Origin: Caenorhabditis elegans
Taxonomy: Eukaryota > Nematoda > Chromadorea > Rhabditida > Rhabditidae
Length of the DNA: 64,000 nt
Reading direction: 5' to 3'
Assembly (NCBI RefSeq): GCF_000002985.6
Contig: NC_003280.10
Coordinates: 2,790,001-2,854,000, forward strand
How positions within the stretch are numbered: position 1 is the stretch's first letter; each line of letters begins with the position of its first letter. Both the position numbers and the translations under genes were made by a program. Of the stretch, positions 12,530-24,291 are shown in pieces. A model generated the notes under the pieces. That model worked only from the letters and a program-made list of their open reading frames with translations. It made no database searches and had not been told where the DNA came from.

Positions 12530-12712
12530 ACCTTCTCTTTATCTCTAACCGTTGCAGAGTTACAGGCAATTAAAGTTCGCGGTGAGAGAGAGCGTGGGGT
12601 GAGGGGAGACGCAGACGGCAGACTCGCTCGCCAACTTTAAGGCGCTGTATCTCTGCAACCAGTTAAGCTATCAAAAAACTTTCAACTATCAAAATGTTTA
12701 AAATTTTATGCT
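12530..12712. repeat. Truncated palindromic GACGCAG-family element
   Basis: The left arm reads CAGAGTTACAGGCAATTAAAG, GCGGTGAGAGAGAGCGTGG and GGGGAGACGCAGACGGCAG. The right core (CTGCGTCTCCCC) is missing, and the right flank resumes at CAACTTTAAGGCGCTGTATC. This looks like a copy that lost the distal half of its hairpin. Confidence 0.55.
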
Positions 12713-13283
12713 GATCATTTTACTAATTGACAAATTTTTGTTATCTTTAAAACTGGCAAAGTTATGATCAAAATAAAATTGAAAAAAAAAACAAAAAAAA
12801 CTGTTCTGATGATCCCACCGCCACTTGTGATAAGATAATAAAATCAGCATAATCTAGCGAAACACATCTAGTTTTGTTTCTTGCCTATCACTGCCTATCA
12901 CCTATCTACATTTCATACGACACCTCTCCGTCTGCGCTCTCCATGATTTTTACACTATTTCTCTAGAAATTTTGGTTCGTTTCATGTGGTTCAATATGTT
13001 TTGGGGGTGAGAAAAAAAAACGAATAAAAGTTGTGAAATGAGAGACATGGAGGTGGGGACAGACATCACTGGTGATATAAATACTTCAGACATACAACTG
13101 TACACGTGGCCCGCGCGTGGAGACTGTTTGGGGAAAAGGAGATCAATGATTAATCAAAAGTGGAAATTCAACCAGGAAAAATACTTTTTTGTTTTATTTT
13201 TTTTACGTTTTGCATCATAGCTTTGGAGTGAGCAGAGCTATGAAAAACTAGTCAACTGAAAAAATACTCAGCGTAAAATTTCA

Positions 13284-13512
13284 AACATTTGGTTAGTTGG
13301 AAACTTTTTAATAGCTCCAGTGGCTGCAGAGTTATGGGGGTTTAAAGTTAGTAGGCGCCCAGGAGGGAGAGAGAGTGTGGAGGGGAAGGAGACGCAGGCG
13401 CGCAGCCTGCGTCTCCCCTCCTCTACACTCTCAAGCGTGGAATCTTTAAACGGGTATATCTCACCAGCCGTTGATGATAGGAAAAAGTTTCAAAATGCAA
13501 AAATGATTAGAA
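13284..13512. repeat. Palindromic GACGCAG-family element
   Basis: The core GAAGGAGACGCAGGCGCGCA pairs with GCCTGCGTCTCCCCTC. The flanks are AACTTTTTAATAGCTCC and CGGGTATATCTCACCAGCCG. It is intergenic. Confidence 0.65.
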
Positions 13513-15179
13513 TTTAATTTTGCGTCGGTTTTTCTCTGAAAAACTAAAAGATTGAATTAAAAAAAATAAATTTTCGAATTATATTTTTTAGTAGAAGATT
13601 TTATCAGTGATCACTGAAGTTACAACAAAAATCTCCGAAATAGAGAAAAATGTGACTTTTGAAGGTTATTTCGCTGCTGAACTATGACGTGTTTTTTGAA
13701 GATAAACAAAACAGAAATGATACGAGATTAATCAAATAAGTTTCTAAAATTTGAATTTTAATAAAAAATTTAAATATACTTTTGGCATTTTTTGGATCCA
13801 AAACAAACAAAATATTGTTCAAAAAATTTCCTATATTTTGCAAAAAAAAATGTCTAAAAACTTTAAAGCCTACTAAAAGCCAGGTGTTTTAAAACATTGG
13901 AATTGTGTAAAAAACCATTTTGAATTTTTTTCAGTTATTCAATCTTTTCGATCCCTTTTAAACAAATTTTGTTGAAAAAACAATGTTTTTTTAATTGGAA
14001 AAAAAATAGTTAGAACAACGTTATTCTTTGAAAATTAAAAAAAATTCCAAAAAAATTTTTTTTTTCAACTTTTTTTTCAAAAAAAAAAAGCTCCAAAAAT
14101 TAAACAATTCCGCAAGCTCTATTTTATCTTTTTTTAATTGAAAAAAAATGCTGTTAGAATGAACATAAAATAGGAAAAAAAAAAGAATTTTTATTTTCAA
14201 AAATCGATTTCTGCTCAAAATTTTCCGAATTTTTTAATTTTTACTTCATTTTAATCATAAAAATCTTAAAAACTCAATAAAAACAACAAAAACAAATAAA
14301 ACCACCAGAAAAAACGTATAGGAAATTGAAAAGACGGGAGAGAGAAAGTGCTCCATCGGGCTTAAACATGTGTGCTCCAGCTTCCCTCCATTTCTCTTTT
14401 CTTTTGCAAATATCTCTGCGTCTCGTACTCTTTTTCTTTGTGCAAATGTGCACATTTTCCTCTCTTTTCTCTCTATTGAGGGAGAAAACTAAAAAAAAAT
14501 TTTTTTTTTTGGAAAAGAAAAGTGAAAAGTGGGAGAAGACCACGTGGGGTTTAAAAGTACAAAAAAAAATTATTTATGATTTAAAAAAAAATAGTTTCTA
14601 CTGAAATTTTTGTAGGTAGATTGAAAAAAAAACTTTAAAAAAATATATCGAAAAATCAAAAAAAAAAAAATTTTTTTTTGGAATTTTTTTTTCAATTTTT
14701 TCTTTAAACTAAATTATCTCAAAAGCCATTGTAGCGATCCAAAAATTTTTAACTGGAAAAATTTTCTCCAAATATTTTCCCATATTTTTTCAATTGGCAC
14801 ATTTTTGCTAGCTATAAAACCTGCCGAGTTACAAAAGTTTGAAAAAGTAAAAATTTTTTTTAAAGTTGAGTTTGCTAGCCAAATTAGATGAAAATCCGAT
14901 TTTTTTCATAATTTTTTTCAAAGTTACCAAAAAAAAATTCTGCAAAAAAGTGTGTAAATCTACCACAGAAGGTCACTCGTACCACAACACAAAAAATTTG
15001 ATAGTAATAAAAAAATCTAGTAGTAGTCAACGAAACATTTCTGTCTCTAACTCTCTATCCTTCTTCACACTCTCCACATTTTTCAGATCAGGTGGTTGTT
15101 GGGAGGTGACAGTCGCATGCCAATTTGGCAGAAGAACTTTGTTGCGATTTGTGGGAGACTGTTTGTTTGGTGTTAACTG

Positions 15180-15385
15180 TTTGGTGTTAACTTTACGGTT
15201 GCAGAGATACACGCGTTCAAAGTTTTGCGGCGAGAGAGCGTGGAGAGGGGGGAGACGCAGAGTGCGCGCCTGCGTCTCCCCCACTTCACACTCTCTCGCC
15301 GCGAAACTTCAAACGCTTGTATCTCTGTAATCGTTATAGGTAGAAACAAATTTCAAAAAACTAAAATGTGCAGAATTTCTCAGAG
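15180..15385. repeat. Palindromic GACGCAG-family element
   Basis: A very regular copy. CAGAGATACACGCGTTCAAAG and GCGGCGAGAGAGCGTGG mirror CACTCTCTCGCCGCGAAACT and CAAACGCTTGTATCTCTG around GGGGAGACGCAGAG ... CGCCTGCGTCTCCCC. Confidence 0.7.
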
Positions 15386-15879
15386 AATATTTTGCTAAAT
15401 GACAAAATTTCGCTAGCAAAGCCTATTTTTGAGTTATTGTCCAAAAACTGCTGAGAAAAAAGTTCCAAATAAAGTCTATTCAGAAATCAAACTAAAACCG
15501 TGCTCCCGTGATATCAGTGTGCTTTTATACAAAGTTTGCACCGAATTTGTCAGTTTCCGGTCGTAAAATAGGAATTCCCCTCTGTTTCCCTGCTCCTTAT
15601 CAGCTACACAAAAATTCTATTTCTGGAATACAAGCAAGCTGATACAAACAACGAAAAGTTCATGGTTCACCGGAAACAGTTTTTATGGGGCACTGTTTCG
15701 GCCGGCGGGGTTAAATGCAGATGAAAGGTCATCGATGAGAGATAGACCCCTAGAAGGTTTTTGGGGGACACTAGGTGATAAGATAACATAGATCAGTGTG
15801 GAAGGGGATAGGTACGAAGAATGTTGGAAAAAAAAGAAAGGAGATGCTATTTTTTTAGTTGGGAGAATGTAACCGGGTT

Positions 15880-16420
15880 TTGCAGAAAGTTGAAGGAGGC
15901 TGGTGAAAGTTGGCTAAAATTGGCAGAAATTTGGCAGAAAGTTGGCGGAAATTAGCTGAAGCTGAAGAAGTTGAACAGAAGTTGGCAAAAGTTGGTGAAA
16001 ATTGGAGTAAGTTAAGCGAAAGTTGCCAAAATTGGCAGAAGTTGGAGTAGGATAAATTTGACAAAAGTTGATAGAAATTTATTAAATTTGAAAGTTGTCG
16101 AGAGTTGCTGTAAGTTGGCGAAAATTGGCAGAAAGTTGACAAAAAACATTGGAAGTTAAATTTGCGAGATTTGGCGAAAATTGCCGAAAGATATCGAAAT
16201 TCGGCGAAAAATTGTGAAAAGTTGTGGAAAGTTAGCAGAAAGTTCTGCAATTCTGCAGGACACTATACAGACTATAGAGACTTTAGAGACCCTACAGACT
16301 TCCAAAATTTACAGTTTTGCCAAAAGCTCTAGAAATTTGGCGAAAGTTGGCGAAAACTTGTAGAAACTGACAAAAATTGCTAAAATTAGAAAAGAAATTG
16401 CCAAAATTCCAGAAAAAATT
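15880..16420. repeat. TTGGCGAAA-type minisatellite, G-rich orientation
   Basis: Degenerate tandem repeats of a roughly 10-12 bp unit such as GTTGGCAGAAA or GTTGGCGAAAA. The same unit recurs in reverse complement at 16920-17730, so the two arrays could pair. Confidence 0.75.
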
Positions 16421-16919
16421 TGAAGTAGTTGAAAGTTAACGAGCTCCAAAATTTGCCAAAAATCTGAAAATTTCAAAAATTTTTACAATTTTCCAAATTC
16501 CCAAAATTGCCAAAATCACAAGTCCTAAAGATTATAAACAATGTGAAAAACTTTCCAAAAAAAAAAAGTTAAAACTTTTAAATTCGCAAAGTAAACGAGT
16601 AAACGTTCCTAAAAAAATTTTGTCTATTATTTTTGCTCGCCGAGCACCCCCGTACTATTTGACCGGCTCATCGGCGCGACGGCGGGGAGCAACAAGGAAA
16701 TAGTACGGTAATTAGAGAGAGTGCCAGAAATCTTAAATCGGTTTTGTACCTATTGAGAGTAAAAAGAAACAAAAAAAAAGTAAAAGTCTATTTGTCAGAG
16801 ATCTTTTGGGAAAATAATTGGTTTAGTTTTGGAAAATGGAGGGGCGGAAAATGGAAAATGATAAATTTCAGCAAATTTTGAACTGTTAATGTAGTAGAAG
16901 TTTTGACAAATTTCTATTG

Positions 16920-17730
16920 CTTTTGGCAAAATTGTAAAAATTTTGGCAACAACCTACAAAATTGGAGAAGCTTCTTCTAACTTTCAAAAGCTTTCGACAA
17001 CTTTTCTTCGGCCAAATTCGGCTGTTTTTTTGCAAAACTCTCAAACTTTCGACATTTTTTGGCAGCGTCCTACAAAATTTGGTAAATTTCTGCCTTTCCA
17101 ACTTTCGACAGCTTAATCCAAAATTCGCCAACTTCCGGCAATTTTCATCAACTTTCGCCAACTTTCAGCAACTCGTGGCAATTTTCTGCAGCTTTTGACA
17201 ACTTCCGCCAACTTTCATCAGCTTTCTTCCAATTTTGACAACTTTTGGCAATTCTCGGCAGCTCCTTTAAATTTTCCGTTTCCTTGTGAAAACCATCATC
17301 AATTTTCTGTTACTTTTGAAATAATTTGGCAGATTTCTGCAACTTTCTACAATTTCCGACTATTTTTCAAAGTGAACTTTATACACATTTAACGATTTTT
17401 GTCGTTTTCTTGTAGGTTTTGGCAATTTTTTGGCAGTTTTCGCTAATTTTCGCCCAATTTTCGGTCCACGTTTAGCTAAAACTTTTGGCAAGTTTCAGCA
17501 ATTTTTATCCTAAAAATTTAGCCAGAATTCTTCTACTTCCGCAACTTTCGGAGAATGTCGGTGATTTCCTGCAACTTTCAGCAACCTTGGCCAATTTTCG
17601 TAAATTTTCTAGACCTTTTGGACGTTAAGTTTCGGCAATTTTCGATAACTTTCTGCCAATTTTCTACAACTTCCGACAACTTTCTCCAATTTTCTGTTCA
17701 ACTTTCTGCAATTTCCTGCAACTTTCTAAA
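16920..17730. repeat. TTGGCGAAA-type minisatellite, C-rich orientation
   Basis: Degenerate units such as TTTCGCCAACTTTCAGCAAC, the reverse complement of the array at 15880-16420. The ORFs here (for example 16886-17161 and 16962-17198) are repeat translations, not genes. Confidence 0.75.
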
Positions 17731-18166
17731 ACCCGTGGCCCTCAACCCTTACCTACAACTGATCACCTCCGTTGCCCAAGACACGTCTCTTGTCACCTGA
17801 ACCCCTTATTGTACACTGGATAGTGTCGAGAGATAAAAAGAAATGTAGCCAAGCGGCGAGATAGTACACGAACGCCGGAGGGCACGACATAGAAGCAGAG
17901 ACAAATCTTCTGACAGTGCTCATTTCCACACCACAAATGGCTGAGCCACCTGAGAGAACGAACCAACCGAAGAGACGCAGACAGTCGTAGAGACGGAAGG
18001 GGGGAGCGCGGCTCACATTCCTTTTCTTTGAAGAGGTGAGGTGGTTTTTAGGTTTTTGAGACTACTGTTACAGTAATCTACGTCAGAATTTCTAGAATTT
18101 TTTTTTCATTTTCTTCTTTAAATTTGGTTTTTTCTAGGCTTCGAACGAGATTTTTTCAGAGAAAAA

Positions 18167-21100
18167 ATGCCAAGACGACACCGAATACCTGGAGAGGCGG
18201 TCAATGGGGAGTACCGGCTTGATGACTTATTTCGGTAAGCGGATTTTCTCGAAAACTAGACGAGATACAGAAAATTTGATAACTGTGAAAATGTAGAGCG
18301 GAAATTTTGCTACATTTTGTTAGTTGGCAAATAATTTTTGGTAGCTGTGGAGGTTGTAGAGTTATAAGGGTTTGAAGCTAAGATAACCCCGGTGTGAGAG
18401 TTACCTAACTTCAATAAAACTAATTTTTGTATCTATATCTAAAAAAATACGTCTAAGAAAGGAGGGAAATTCACAAATCATCGCTGCTTAAAACTTTCAA
18501 AATTTCAAGAATTAAAAAATACTTTAAGCTAAAAATTTATACTTCAAAACTACATTCATTCGACGCAAAATTTGATTCTAAGCATTTCTTCAGTTTTAAG
18601 TTTTTCTCTATCTCTAACCGTTCTAGAGATACACGCGTTCAACGTTTGCGCGTGAAAGAGCGTGGAGGAGGGGGAGACGCAGGTGCGTACCCTGCGTCTC
18701 CCCTCCCCCCACGCTCTCTCGCGTCCAAACTTGGAACGCCTGTAACTCTGCAGCCGTTACAAGTTTTTAAAAATTTCAAAAAGACTAAATGATCAGCATC
18801 AAGTTTTACACATACTAGAATAAATTTTAAAAAGCTTTTAATATTTCGAAACTAAAGTCCCCCTCCTAGTCAAAATTTCCCACAAATTCACCAAATTTCT
18901 CGTGGGAAATTTTGTGTACTTCTTCCATGACTACAAATGACCTGTCTCAAGTAGGTGTAACCATGGTAATTTATCCCGAGAAATGGAAAGAGAGTACATG
19001 TAAGTATTACTATTGTTTTCACGTTAGGTGTGAGGGGGGAGATTATCTTCTTCAAGGCTCCGTATCTTTGTCCAGAGAGGAGATACGGAGAAGGTGCCAA
19101 CAAAGATTTTGTTGGAAATTTTATGAGCAATATTTTGATAGTTGAAAGTTTTTTGATAGGTCAGGTGGCTGCGGAGATAGAAAGGTTTAAAGTTTTTTTT
19201 GGTAAAATTTTTTAAAACTTTTTTTAAAATTCGTAGAACCGTTTAGAAAGCGCAAGTAATGTTTATTAAACATTAAATTTAATTTTAATGAAACTGTAAA
19301 GACCGTAATAATTGAAAATTTCTGATTTCTGAATTAAAAAAAAATTTTGAAAAAAAAATTGAAAATTTTTTTTCCCAATTAAAATTTTTTTTCCATTTTT
19401 CCCCTTTTTTAATTTGAAGTTTTTTTTTCAATATTTCCAAGAAAACTGACATTTCCCCCCATCAGAAAGTTCGCATTTCTTATCATTTTCCCATCAATTT
19501 CCCACCACTGGAACAGTTGTGCTAACTGAACTTTTTCCCCCAATTTCTCTGCGTCTCTCACTTTTCCCATACCCTCTATTTTGTACCGAATATCTTCAAT
19601 TGTGAACTCCGGAATTGTTTGATGAAAAAATATAGTTTTAGAGAAAAAATTTTACTTTTTGAATTTTTTTCCAAAAAAATGTTTTTTCTTTGAAATTTTT
19701 TTCTGACTTTTTGAAAAAATTTTAAGCCTAAAATTGTTACTTGATTTAAAAAATCGTTAAATTTTTTTTTAACTGAAAAATAAGTATTTCCAGTTCAAAT
19801 CCCAAATTTGCCGTAATCAGTATGGAGGAGAACAATGGCTCAAGTGCTCTTAATTTGACGAAGCATTTGGTAAGTTTTTACATGAAGTTTTAGAGAAAAC
19901 ACCTAAAATAACATTTACAAACTTATAAAAAATTGAATAAAAAATTTTCGAAAAATATTAGAAAAAAAAAGTTTTTTTAATTTTTCCAAAAATTTTTTTT
20001 GAAAATTTTTTTTTCTCGAAAAATAAAATTATATTTTCAAAAATTCCAAAAACTGTTTCAGTTCGGTCTTGGCATTAAAGATGTCAGTTTTTTCGACAGT
20101 TTGGTGCATCATCCAATGGTCCAAGAGCTCATGAAAACTCAAAATGGACTTTCCAATGGCACCTCAAATGTTCCAGCTTCACCACAGCAACAGGTAATTA
20201 AAAATGTTCTGAAAAAATTATAAATTTCAGATTCGAAATCCTCGCAAAATTTCGGCCAAAACACAAAAAACTAGAAGTTTCTAGCTCAAATTTGAAGACA
20301 TGTAGGCACGTAGGAACCTAGGCACGTAGGCACGTAGGCACGTAGGCACGTAGGCACAAAATTCGTTTTTTTTTTTTAATTTTCAGCAAGTCACCCCATT
20401 CACACAGCTTCTCAGCAGCCTCTACTCGACTCCTGACACTCCAGCTGCTGAAAGAATCTCCCCGGCTTCCTCCAGAGCAGCTCCGCGGAAAAAAGAGCAC
20501 CCATTGGTAGAAGAATACCTGAGGTGCCAAATGTGTGGTCCCCAGGTGGAGCCGATACTTATCACGAATTATAATCATGTGGCGAAGCACATGAAAAGTC
20601 ATTTGAATATTAATATGAGGCAATTTCAATGTACTGAGTGCACATTTGCGAGTAATGCTTCTACTAAGGTGAGTTATTGATTTTCAAACCCGTATATCTC
20701 AGCCAATTTTAAAGTTATCAAAAAGTTTTCAACTAATAACTTGTAGCAAATTTAATTTTCTACATTTTGTCAGTTGAAAGCATTTTCCTATCTCCCGCCA
20801 ATCAAAAGTTACAGCAGTTTTCCAGGTGACCGCCCACGTGAGACAACAACACAACCTTCTCAACGTGCCACCGAAGCTGAATCAGAAGAATTTTCAGCCG
20901 CAATTTAACAAAATGGTTGAGCAGTGTTTTCCAACGTACCATGAGCAAATGGAGTTGGTTCGGGCCGCGCAAACTGCTCGGAATGTGGAGAATTCGAAGC
21001 AGCGGCAGGAAAATCGGAGCCGCCCGAGCCGGGAGCCCAGTTCCATGACACCTCAGCCACTCGATTGTAATGTTCACGTGATTCCAATTAGGAAAGCAAT

Positions 21101-22829
21101 CAGAGGAAAGGAACAGGTAATAGTCACGTGGTCTAGAAATCTAAATTTCGGCCATTAACTTTATATTGGCATTGCTTTCTTGAAACTCGTCGCATTAGGT
21201 TATTTTTAACATAACTATGATGCTACTGGCGTTGTGCATCTTTTCGGCCTGCTTAACGTTTATTGGCCTAGAAATCCAAGTTTGCAAAAGTTAGTCCACC
21301 AACTTCAAATGCCTATAACTTTGCGGAAAATCAAGATTTTTCAGTGATTTTAACGTAACTATGATGCTACTGGCTTTGCGCATCTTTTTGCCCTACTTAA
21401 CGTTTGGTGGCCTAGAAATCCAAGTTTGCAAAAGTTAGGCCATCAACTTCAAATGCCTATAACTTTGCGGAAAATCTATATTTCAAATTAATTTTTGAAC
21501 TTCTGTGATGCCATTAACATTGCGCATTTTTTTGGCCTAGTTAACGTTTGATGACCTAGAAATTTAAAATTTGCAAAAGTTAGGTTATCAACTCAAAATA
21601 TTTCTATCTTTGTGAAAAATCAAGATTTTTCTGTGATTTTTACATTAACTTCATGGCATTTGTTTAGCGCATTTTTTTTTGAGTACAGACCGATTGGTGG
21701 CCTAGAAATCCACAGTTCGGCCACCAAATTCAATCAACCATAACTTGGCTTAAAGTTCATATTTTTCCGTTCTGAAAAAAACATTTTGGTTCAAAAACTC
21801 GTGCACTTTCCTTCTAATTTCCTAAAATTGCAGACAATCACCAACTTGAAAACCTACCACTGTTACGAATGTCGTCAAGATGTTCAGTGTGTTCTGGGCG
21901 CTGAAAATCTCACGGCAGGACCACTAATCAGTCATTTGAGTACCAAACACTCCTTCCAGTGTGTTCCATGGAAATGTGATGAGTGTGGATACAAAAATGC
22001 GGTCCAGGTAAGCGGTGGCCTAGAAATCTCGATTTGCAAAAGTTAGGCCACCAACTTTAAATTTCTGTAATTCAGCTGAAAATCGATATTTTCCTATGTT
22101 TTTAGTGCCAAGATGTAGCGAATTATGTAACGCTACTTTTTGGGGTACTTAACAATTGGTGGCCTAGAAATCCCAACTTGCAAAAGTTAGGCCACCAACT
22201 TCAAATCGCCGTTACTCAGCTGAAAATCAATATTTTCCATTGTTCTTGATGCTAAAATGTAGCCAATTTTGTAGCGCAACTTTTTGGGGTACTTAACAAT
22301 TGGTGGCCTAGAATTCCCAACTTGCAAAAGTTAGGCCACCAACTTCAAATCGCCATAACTCAGCTGAAAATCGATATTTTTCGACCAAACAAAAACCAGG
22401 TATGCAATCGCGCTCTAGTGAACACATTTTCAGTGGAAAGTCCGCCAACATATTTGCGTCCGACACCCGGAAAACGCCTACAAAATCCAAGTGTCTGCAA
22501 CGAAGAAAAACGAATGGAAATTATTTCTCAGATATTATTTTAAGGATTTGGGGGATGTGGGTGAGTAAGGATATTTAAAATTTGAGCGGGAAATTCAAAT
22601 TTTCAAAAAAAAAAAATTTTTTTTTTAATTTTTCGAATTTTTTTTTCAAATTTTCAAATTTTCAGTCCCCGAATGCAATGAAGAGCTCGAATGTGCAAAA
22701 CTCGTTGAAAATGGAGCAATTATCAGAAATTTCGTGCGAAAACGAAATTCGGAGCATTTGGAGCAAAAGATGAAGCTGAAAAAGAAGAAAATGTCGCTAG
22801 TCGAGGAGCCTGTGATAATTATTGAATGA
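18167..22829 (+). CDS. C2H2 zinc-finger protein, 8 exons
   Basis: Exons: 18167-18234, 19794-19869, 20062-20193, 20387-20668, 20826-21116, 21834-22007, 22434-22560, 22666-22829. This gives about 437 residues. The ATG lies 10 nt after a TTTTTTCAG, a likely spliced-leader site. It is probably a nuclear DNA- or RNA-binding regulator. Fingers come in pairs: an atypical one (Cys139/142, His64-72 of exon 4) with a canonical one (Cys174/177, His190/195), then an atypical (Cys293/296, His317/322) with a canonical (Cys331/334, His347/351). Fingers 2 and 4 are each split by an intron. The exon 7 acceptor was chosen because only 22434 restores the last two histidines, avoids an in-frame stop and gives the right phase for exon 8. 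The C terminus is lysine-rich. Function and orthologue not recognised. Confidence 0.82.
18590..18810. repeat. Palindromic GACGCAG-family element in zinc-finger intron 1
   Basis: The arms GAGATACACGCGTTCAACGTT and CCAAACTTGGAACGCCTGTAA flank GGGGGAGACGCAGGTGCG / CCTGCGTCTCCCC. It lies in the first intron of the zinc-finger gene. Confidence 0.7.
21130..22380. repeat. Tandem repeats of about 130-150 bp in two introns flanking exon 6
   Basis: Units contain TTGGTGGCCTAGAAATCC, GCAAAAGTTAGGCCACCAAC and TTCAAATGCC(T/G)ATAACT. About four lie in intron 5 (to 21.75 kb) and about three in intron 6 (22.01-22.38 kb). GGTGGCCTA / TAGGCCACC inside each unit is an inverted repeat. A single related fragment occurs at about 61550-61580. 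Confidence 0.75.
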
Positions 22830-22957
22830 TGGGATTTATTTATGATAAAACTAACAAAACAAGTGACAACAAACTATGAAATAAAAAATTAACAAAAAAA
22901 ATTTTCAAAAAAAAAAAAAATTTTTTCTAAAACTTTTTAAAATACTAAAACTTCAAA

Positions 22958-24122
22958 TTATTTCTGAATCGGAGCACATTCTTGCTCCATTACAACAACT
23001 TCGACGCTATCATCGGGTCCGGTGATGCTGTAGTAGTCATCGGAGACGAAATGCGAGCTGAAATTGGAAAAATCGATAGTTTTCGAATTTTTTTTTTGGA
23101 TTTTACAAACTTTTTAGGCCAATGAGCCATTTTGCTGATTTTTCGGTGTTGTTTCTCGCAGGCGACGCTGAAAAAAAAATTTTTAGAAAAAAAAATTTCA
23201 AAAAAAAAATTTTTTTTTTAATTTTTTAAAAATTGTTTCAAATCGATTTTTCTCGAATTTTCAATTTTTCTTACTTAAAACTTCCCAACTCACACTATAA
23301 TCACCGCAATCACTGCCACAAGCCCGGCAGACACCACTCCAACTGTAGCATAGAAGAATCGGGAGAACTTCCAGGATTCCCTGGTTTTCTGGAAAAGCAG
23401 GTCCGTCGTGAAGTGATAAAGGGAAAATGGGCAAGTGAAAGTCGCATTTGCACTAAGAAGGGTGGCGTCGATTATGAGATTCGCTGAAAAAAATTTTTTG
23501 GAAATTTTTTAAAAAAAATTGTTTTTTAACTTAAAAACTTTTTTAGATTTTTTTGTGGGAATTTTTTTAAATTTATTTCAAAAAAAATTTTAATACGTAG
23601 ATTTTTACGTAAACAAAAAAAATTTTTTTTAATTGAAAAAAAAATTCCAAAAAAAAAATTTCCAAAAAAAAAAATTTTTTTTCAAATTTTCTTAAATTTT
23701 TTTTTAATTAAATTTTATTTTTCTACTCAATTTTTTCTCAAATTTTCAAATATAACCCACCATTCATCTCAAAAAACAGTCGATCTCCCTTATCACACCA
23801 CTGCTTGATGACGTCAGAGCCACAGTACTCCCATTCCCAGGTGACTCGAGTCTGAATAGGCGGGTTTTTTGTTGAAAAAATAATATTTTGGGTAGCTAAA
23901 AATTTAAGTAACTTGTTTTAAACAATTTTCAAAATTTTCAAAAAAAAAATTTTTTCAAATATTTCAAAAAAAAATTTTTTTTCAAAAACTTAAAATTTTC
24001 ACCTCATCGTCATTCTCCTTTGAAGTACGCGTTGAATACAGCTGAAATTGACTTTTTAGGTCATTTTCACATGGTTTCGCAGTTAGGGAGACGTAGAGAA
24101 GGATCACATATCTGAGGGGCAT
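22958..24122 (-). CDS. Single-pass type I membrane protein of unknown function
   Basis: Exons: 24122-24003, 23851-23761, 23483-23294, 23167-23111, 23057-22958. This gives about 185 residues. The start MPLRYVILLYVSLTAKPC looks like a signal peptide. The exon opens after a TTTTTCAG 25 nt upstream, compatible with trans-splicing. A Cys-containing ectodomain (WEWEYCGS ... IKQWCDKGD; ANATFTCPF) is followed by a transmembrane helix (VGVVSAGLVAVIAVIIVV) and a basic cytoplasmic start (EKQHRKISKM). The tail is acidic with tyrosines (DDYYSITGPDD). It runs convergent to the zinc-finger gene, with only 128 bp between the stop codons. No family recognised. It may instead be the 3' part of one longer gene with the ORF at 24292-24765, because the reading frame also joins across that intron. 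Confidence 0.72.
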
Positions 24123-24291
24123 GGTAGGTGGAAGCTGGTTTTCGATGCTGAAAAAGGTGGGAATTTGAGGGAATTTATTGAAAAATATGATGGAATTTGC
24201 TTTTTTGATAGGATTTTGAGATGAAAATGTGAAAAAAAAATTTTGGGAAATTTTTTTTTTTTTTTTTTAATTATTTTTTTTTTCTAAAAAT

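Larger units (their letters stand above)
10583..18166. other. 7.6 kb repeat-rich intergenic region
   Basis: No convincing gene. Contents: a near-perfect hairpin at about 10822-10852 (TATTACACATTC ... GAATGTATAATA), a GTAGGCAC minisatellite (11330-11540), palindromic elements near 11.9, 12.6, 13.4 and 15.3 kb, inverted TTGGCGAAA-type minisatellites (15.88-17.73 kb), and a possible hairpin at 16.66 kb. ORFs here (for example 10764-11201 and 17753-18016, both minus) have no splice context or recognisable domain. It must hold the promoters of the divergently oriented receptor and zinc-finger genes, but no specific site was recognised. Confidence 0.6.

Noticed and set aside
16886-17198. ORFs on both strands with Phe/Asn/Leu/Arg repeats
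   Set aside because: Translations of the degenerate TTGGCGAAA minisatellite, open on both strands because the repeat lacks stops.
17753-18016. 87-residue minus ORF just upstream of the zinc-finger gene
   Set aside because: No homology recognised, no splice sites, lies where a promoter is expected.
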